In this document: piece by piece, positions 6,673 through 10,282 of the stretch | How positions within the stretch are numbered: position 1 is the stretch's first letter | Layout of the letters: each line of letters begins with the position of its first letter | Assembly (NCBI GenBank): GCA_002348585.1 | Contig: DEBO01000165.1 | Span: 1-10,282, forward strand | DNA: 10,282 nt | Reading direction: 5' to 3' | DNA from: Alphaproteobacteria bacterium UBA2954 | GTDB taxonomy: Bacteria; Pseudomonadota; Alphaproteobacteria; Puniceispirillales; Puniceispirillaceae | The notes under the pieces: generated by a model | What the model was told of the DNA's origin: nothing | Database searches by the model: none | The model's input: only the letters and a program-made list of their open reading frames with translations | Translations under genes and position numbers: made by a program

Positions 6673-7794
6673 TCAGTTCGCGTTCCGGGCTTTGCCCAGC
6701 TCTTTAAGCGGCAAGTACGGCACTACGGATTTACCATCCTCATCAATGATTATCTTCTCGATATTGCCAAAGACTTCCTCTATGGTTTCGATGTAAATTC
6801 TCTCTCGTGTTACGTCTTTGTCCATTTCATAAGCAGTGTAAACCTGATCAAAACGGGAGGCATCACCCTGTGCTCTACTCACCACTTCTTCACGATAAGC
6901 CTCAGCTTCCGCGACGAGACGGGCCGCCTCACCACGGGCGCGAGGAACAATGTCGTTACGGAACGCTTCCGCCTCGTTTTTCAGTCTGTCTCTATCCTGA
7001 CGCGCACGCTGCACATCATTAAAGGCATCAATCACATCCGAAGGAGGGTCAACAGCCAGAAGTTGAACCTCACGCACTCGAACACCAGACTTGTATTCAT
7101 CAAGCAGTTCTTGAAGCTTCTGACGCACTGATGTCTGCACGTTCTGCCGTCCTTCAGTAAGCACAGTCTGAATAGCTGTCTGGCCGATAATTTCTCTCAT
7201 TACAGCTTCGGCTGCTACCTTTATGGTATCATCGGGCTCAGCCAAATTAAACAAATAAGCCCCAGCATCTGCTATCCGCCAAAAGACGACAAAATCGATA
7301 TCAACGATATTTTCATCACCGGTGATCATTTGACTTTCATCAGCAATGTCCCGGCGTGAGGCTGATCGACCTGAAATATCACGGAAGCCGATTTCTAAAC
7401 GATTATCTCGAGTCACATCAGGGGTCAGCACTTTTTCGATCGGAAAGGGCAGATGATAGTGCAATCCTGGCGAAGTGGTCTTAACCCATTCGCCAAAGCG
7501 AAGCACAACCCCTTGCTGCTGAGGGTTTACACGGTAGAAGCCTGTGGCCACCCACAATCCCATAATTACAATTAACAGCAGCCAAATAAATTTCATTGGG
7601 CTGCCCCCACCAGGGATACCCCCTCCAAACTGATTGCGGAAATCACGGAACATCTTATCGAATTCCGGAGGCGTTGGACGTCCAGGTGGTCGTCCAGAAC
7701 CACTACCCCATGGGCCTCCATTATTGCCGCCACCACCCCATGGGCCTCCGCCCTGATTTCCGCCTTGATTATTGCCTTGATTATTCCAGGGCAT
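6673..7794 (-). CDS. hflK: HflK, SPFH-domain subunit of the FtsH-regulating HflKC complex
   Basis: This 373-residue partner of HflC opens with a cytoplasmic low-complexity segment (1-66) of Gly, Asn, Gln, Pro and Trp, including two GGPWG units, as in other HflK proteins. A transmembrane segment (about 68-86) and the SPFH domain follow. Family marks are VNPQQQGVVLRFGEW (89-103), SPGLHYHLPFP (108-118), the ESQMITGDENIVDIDFVVFWRI stretch (153-174) and VREVQLLAVDPP (240-251). A charged coiled-coil region runs through about 255-315. The ATG at 7794 is preceded by GGAG ten bases upstream. It is the first gene of an hflK-hflC unit that degP follows after 171 bases, and it diverges from mrp. A candidate promoter lies at 7850-7877. 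Confidence 0.96.
   Translation of the reverse strand: MPWNNQGNNQGGNQGGGPWGGGGNNGGPWGSGSGRPPGRPTPPEFDKMFRDFRNQFGGGIPGGGSPMKFIWLLLIVIMGLWVATGFYRVNPQQQGVVLRFGEWVKTTSPGLHYHLPFPIEKVLTPDVTRDNRLEIGFRDISGRSASRRDIADESQMITGDENIVDIDFVVFWRIADAGAYLFNLAEPDDTIKVAAEAVMREIIGQTAIQTVLTEGRQNVQTSVRQKLQELLDEYKSGVRVREVQLLAVDPPSDVIDAFNDVQRARQDRDRLKNEAEAFRNDIVPRARGEAARLVAEAEAYREEVVSRAQGDASRFDQVYTAYEMDKDVTRERIYIETIEEVFGNIEKIIIDEDGKSVVPYLPLKELGKARNAN
7700..7749. repeat. In-frame 30-base-period duplication within hflK
   Basis: A 20-base unit at 7700-7719 recurs at 7730-7749 with a single mismatch, spaced exactly 30 bases (10 codons) apart. On the coding strand each copy encodes GGPWG followed by Gly or Ser and Gly. It lies in the low-complexity cytoplasmic N-terminus of HflK. 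Confidence 0.8.
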
Positions 7795-7827
7795 ATTTGC
7801 TGCGCTCCATTACCGTAATATTTTCAT

Positions 7828-7857
7828 TTGCATGGTGATATACGCTATCGCTATAAC
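7828..7857 (+). promoter_or_regulatory. Candidate promoter for mrp
   Basis: TTGCAT (7828-7833) and TATAAC (7852-7857) are 18 bases apart. The -10 matches the vegetative consensus at 5 of 6 positions but the -35 at only 3. Its -10 overlaps the candidate hflK -10 on the other strand. A start near 7864 would give a leader of about 73 bases. Confidence 0.28.
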
Positions 7858-7877
7858 TTGCAAAAACAATCTGGCAA
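7850..7877 (-). promoter_or_regulatory. Candidate promoter for hflK-hflC
   Basis: On the minus strand, TTGCCA (7877-7872, 5 of 6) and TATAGC (7855-7850, 4 of 6) are 16 bases apart. Initiation near 7843 would give a leader of about 48 bases. It sits in the middle of the only gap between the divergent hflK and mrp genes, where promoters for both must lie unless they are inside coding sequence. Confidence 0.35.
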
Positions 7878-7936
7878 GACTAGATGGTAGAGCTATCACC
7901 CCACTTATATTTAGACGTTTGACAGGAAATTCAAGA

Positions 7937-9043
7937 ATGTCAGCACAAATTACCGAACAAAAAATTTTGGACGCTCTGAAATCAGTGCAAATGCCGGGAC
8001 AAAATAGTGATATTTTAACCGCCGAAGCGGTCAGCAATATTGTTGTAAAAGACGGGAATGTTGGATTTACCATTGAAATCAGCCCGGAACAGGCGGGAGC
8101 AGCTAACGCATTGAAAGCGGATGCGGAAAATGCCGTCAACGCAATAAATGGTGTTCTTTCGGTATCTATTATTTTGACCGCCCACAAACCAGCGGTGTCA
8201 TCTACAGGTCAGGCACCTGTGGAGGCAGTTGGAGAAGGTGCTGGGAAAGACTTATTAAAACCAGCTCGCCATGTGGTCGCTGTGGCCTCTGGAAAAGGCG
8301 GTGTTGGCAAATCTACGGCATCGATTAATCTTGCGCTGGCATTTGCTGCTCAAGGCCTGAAAACTGGCATTCTAGATGCTGATATTTATGGCCCATCCCT
8401 GCCCCGTCTTCTTGGCTTGAGCGAGAAGCCGCGCAGCAAAAACAACAAACTGATTCCCCTGTCTGCCTTCGGCCTAGAGGCCATGTCAATCGGCTTTCTT
8501 GTGGATGAGGACGCACCAACAATTTGGCGAGGCCCAATGGTCATGTCCGCAGTTCAGCAAATGCTTCGAGATGTTACTTGGGGGGATTTGGATATGCTAG
8601 TAATTGATATGCCACCTGGTACGGGCGATGCTCAGTTAACTTTGTCACAACGTGCTGATCTGTCTGGAGCGGTTATCGTATCTACGCCGCAAGATTTAGC
8701 CTTGATTGACGCCCGGAAAGGTCTGAACATGTTCAGACGAGTCAATGTTCCTGTTCTAGGAATCATAGAAAATATGAGCTATTTTGTTTGTCCCTCATGC
8801 GGCGAGGTCTCTGATATTTTTGGAACTGGCGGAGCTAAAGCTGAAGCTAAACGGCTTGGTTTGCCCTTTTTGGGTAGCATCCCTTTGGACATGGAAATAA
8901 GAGCTACTTCTGATGCAGGCACACCTATTGTGGCGGAAAACTTTTCGTCGCCGCACGCAAAAACCTACGTTAAAATTGCAGAGACGCTCACTGCACAGTT
9001 GGAAAAAGAAACCCGAACTGGGCCAGCCATTATTATGGACTAA
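7937..9043 (+). CDS. mrp: Mrp/ApbC/NBP35-family P-loop ATPase, Fe-S cluster carrier
   Basis: This 368-residue protein is expected to bind a bridging [4Fe-4S] cluster as a dimer and deliver it to apo-proteins in the cytoplasm, using ATP. The N-terminal 80 or so residues form a MIP18/DUF59-type domain (QKILDALKSVQMPG at 8-21). A linker of about 25 residues precedes the deviant Walker A SGKGGVGKST (118-127). ILDADIYGPS (145-154) is the switch region, LVIDMPPGTGD (221-231) the Walker B region, and CPSC (C285, C288) holds the metal-binding cysteines. The frame is open upstream to an ATG at 7832, but the ATG at 7937 has AGGAAA (7924-7929), and family similarity starts there. It stands alone on the plus strand, divergent from hflK and convergent with folA nine bases away. 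Confidence 0.95.
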   Translation: MSAQITEQKILDALKSVQMPGQNSDILTAEAVSNIVVKDGNVGFTIEISPEQAGAANALKADAENAVNAINGVLSVSIILTAHKPAVSSTGQAPVEAVGEGAGKDLLKPARHVVAVASGKGGVGKSTASINLALAFAAQGLKTGILDADIYGPSLPRLLGLSEKPRSKNNKLIPLSAFGLEAMSIGFLVDEDAPTIWRGPMVMSAVQQMLRDVTWGDLDMLVIDMPPGTGDAQLTLSQRADLSGAVIVSTPQDLALIDARKGLNMFRRVNVPVLGIIENMSYFVCPSCGEVSDIFGTGGAKAEAKRLGLPFLGSIPLDMEIRATSDAGTPIVAENFSSPHAKTYVKIAETLTAQLEKETRTGPAIIMD

Positions 9044-9052
9044 GACAACACG

Positions 9053-9619
9053 TTAGTTTAGAGAGAGAGCGTCACGTTTGCGCGTTAACTGATGATAAGA
9101 AAAGCCGGGCATTTCATCCTCAGCGGCAAACTGCTGCAGCAGCTTGTAATTCCACTCCCGGCTATTAAATGCCGGAAACTTAACGCCCGCACTTGGCTCA
9201 GCATCGACAAAAGTTGCCTCTATTGTCTTGCAATAGGGCAAGCCAGCCTTGTAAATTTGTCCCCCACCAAATAAAATGATTCGACTCTCACCTGATTTCT
9301 GCTCAATCAACCACTCCTTTGCAGCATCAATGGCCGCCGCTAAGCTGGCAACGGGAACAGCTCTATCAGCCCGCCAGCGCTTGTCGCGTGTCATCACCAC
9401 AGACAAACGCCCTGGCAATGCCCGCCCTATGGAATCAAATGTCCGCCTGCCCATTATCAGCGGGCAACCCATTGTCAGTTGTTTTACCCGCTTAAGGTCA
9501 CCTGGAAGCTTCCAGAGCAAGTCATTACCATCACCAATAACCCGATTTTTGGCCATTGCTACAACACACACCATGTGGAAACTTTGGGCCATCTGAAAAT
9601 TAGTGGCTTGCTTTTTCAT
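9053..9619 (-). CDS. folA: Dihydrofolate reductase
   Basis: This enzyme reduces dihydrofolate to tetrahydrofolate with NADPH, recycling the folate oxidised by ThyA. With the start at 9619 it has 188 residues: VCVVAMAKNRVIGDGNDLLW (17-36), the active-site acid D41 in LPGDLKR (38-44), IMGRRTFDSIGRALPGR (55-71), and the NADPH-binding FGGGQIY (117-123). L35 stands where E. coli has Pro21. Start choice is uncertain. The ATG at 9619 has GAAGG (9625-9629) upstream, with five bases between AGG and the ATG. The ATG at 9631 overlaps the thyA stop as ATGA but has no ribosome site. ATGs at 9592 and 9574 are closer to the usual family N-terminus but also lack sites. Translational coupling to thyA is likely. 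Confidence 0.94.
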   Translation of the reverse strand: MKKQATNFQMAQSFHMVCVVAMAKNRVIGDGNDLLWKLPGDLKRVKQLTMGCPLIMGRRTFDSIGRALPGRLSVVMTRDKRWRADRAVPVASLAAAIDAAKEWLIEQKSGESRIILFGGGQIYKAGLPYCKTIEATFVDAEPSAGVKFPAFNSREWNYKLLQQFAAEDEMPGFSYHQLTRKRDALSLN

Positions 9620-9624
9620 GCTTG

Positions 9625-9631
9625 CCTTCAT
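9625..9631 (-). promoter_or_regulatory. thyA stop / folA start overlap with ribosome binding site
   Basis: On the minus strand the sequence ATGAAGG starts at 9631. Its ATGA overlaps a potential folA start with the thyA TGA (9630-9628), and its GAAGG serves as a ribosome site for the second ATG at 9619. Either way ribosomes finishing thyA are delivered to folA. Confidence 0.6.
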
Positions 9632-10282
9632 ACTGCGATGGGTGCAGCTATCGATGAAGCAGGGTCGTAGTCTGTGATCTTGAAATGACCATATGTGAAG
9701 GCATCAAGAGTTTCAGGTGGATCTATTAATATCAATTTGGGAAGTGCCCCAGGCTGCCGTGTCAGCTGAAGTTCAGCTTGCTCCATATGATTTAGGTAAA
9801 TATGTGCATCTCCCAACGTATGCACAAAATCACCAACGTCTAAGGATGCGACATGTGCGATCATATGAGTTAAAAGCGAATATGATGCGATATTGAAGGG
9901 CACACCTAGGAAGATATCTGCCGACCGCTGATAGAGCTGGCAAGACAGCTTGCCGCCAGCGACATGAAATTGAAACAAACAATGACAGGGTGGCAGCACC
10001 ATATCTGGCACATCTGAGGGATTCCATGCCGATACAATCAAACGACGGGAATCAGGTGATGTCTTGATGGCTTCAACCACGTCTGCTAACTGATCAATAA
10101 TACGGCCATTCTCGGGGGTTTGCCAGCGCCGCCATTGCTGGCCATAAACAGGGCCAAGATTGCCTTGCTCATCTGCCCATTCATCCCATATTGAGACACC
10201 ATTTTTCTGCAGATAGGCGATATTTGTATCGCCTTTAATAAACCACAGTAGTTCGTGAATAATTGATCGCGTATGAAGCTTC
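9628..10282 (-). CDS. thyA: Thymidylate synthase, C-terminal 217 residues
   Basis: The minus-strand frame is open from the right edge (first full codon Lys, in [20 protein letters not shown]) to the TGA at 9628. ThyA methylates dUMP to dTMP using methylene-tetrahydrofolate, which becomes dihydrofolate. Visible marks are the [11 protein letters not shown] region, WDEWAD and [11 protein letters not shown] near the start. The catalytic cysteine lies in LPPCHC (codon 9987-9985), followed by [20 protein letters not shown], which binds dUMP, and GDAHIYLNH. By comparison with E. coli ThyA (264 residues), about 47 N-terminal residues, including the phosphate-binding loop, lie beyond the window. The usual Cys/Ser of the YQRS-C-D segment is Ala here. 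It forms the first part of a thyA-folA unit. Confidence 0.97.
   Translation of the reverse strand, partial: KLHTRSIIHELLWFIKGDTNIAYLQKNGVSIWDEWADEQGNLGPVYGQQWRRWQTPENGRIIDQLADVVEAIKTSPDSRRLIVSAWNPSDVPDMVLPPCHCLFQFHVAGGKLSCQLYQRSADIFLGVPFNIASYSLLTHMIAHVASLDVGDFVHTLGDAHIYLNHMEQAELQLTRQPGALPKLILIDPPETLDAFTYGHFKITDYDPASSIAAPIAV

Noticed and set aside
7832..7936. A 35-residue N-terminal extension of Mrp from an ATG at 7832.
   Set aside because: The extension covers the divergent promoter region. The ATG at 7937 has a good ribosome site and begins where family similarity begins.
1..10282. Mobile elements, phage or defence genes, CRISPR arrays and tRNA genes.
   Set aside because: Coding sequence of recognisable housekeeping genes fills nearly the whole window, and the gaps (at most about 175 bases) show no such features.

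Overview
This window looks like ordinary chromosomal housekeeping DNA from an alphaproteobacterium of moderate G+C. The neighbourhood thyA-folA, hflK-hflC-degP, serB, miaA, ilvB-ilvN is a recurrent alphaproteobacterial arrangement. The acetolactate synthase carries the Gly-Glu-Ala form of the thiamine-diphosphate motif that I associate with that class. A marine lineage such as SAR116 is my guess from protein style and composition and cannot be confirmed here. I see no mobile element, CRISPR array, tRNA, rRNA or phage-like gene, and no gene-free stretch longer than about 175 bases.

Layout, left to right. At 1-119 (minus) is the first part of ilvN, the acetolactate synthase regulatory subunit, which runs off the left edge. 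At 202-1989 (minus) is ilvB, the catalytic subunit. At 2152-3084 (minus) is miaA, a tRNA dimethylallyltransferase. At 3104-4042 (plus) is serB, phosphoserine phosphatase, diverging from miaA with only 19 bases between start codons. A bidirectional terminator at 4050-4076 separates serB from the convergent degP-type protease gene (4100-5614, minus). hflC (5786-6658) and hflK (6673-7794), both minus, lie upstream of degP and encode the membrane SPFH complex. At 7937-9043 (plus) is mrp/apbC, a P-loop Fe-S carrier, diverging from hflK across a 142-base regulatory gap. folA (9053-9619, minus) and the 3' part of thyA (9628-10282, minus) close the window; the thyA stop overlaps an ATG of folA.

The genes fall into functional groups. 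thyA and folA form the thymidylate/folate couple, since ThyA oxidises the folate that DHFR reduces. hflK, hflC and degP make a membrane and periplasmic protein quality-control block. ilvB and ilvN encode the two subunits of the first common enzyme of branched-chain amino acid synthesis. serB and miaA are single genes read from one compact divergent junction.

I found no undescribed multi-gene system. The items worth a second look are local: a Leu in DHFR where E. coli has Pro21, a 23-base palindrome between hflC and degP, a possible serB promoter lying over the miaA P-loop codons, overlapping candidate promoters between hflK and mrp, a hairpin in the ilvB leader, and an in-frame DNA duplication at the start of hflK.
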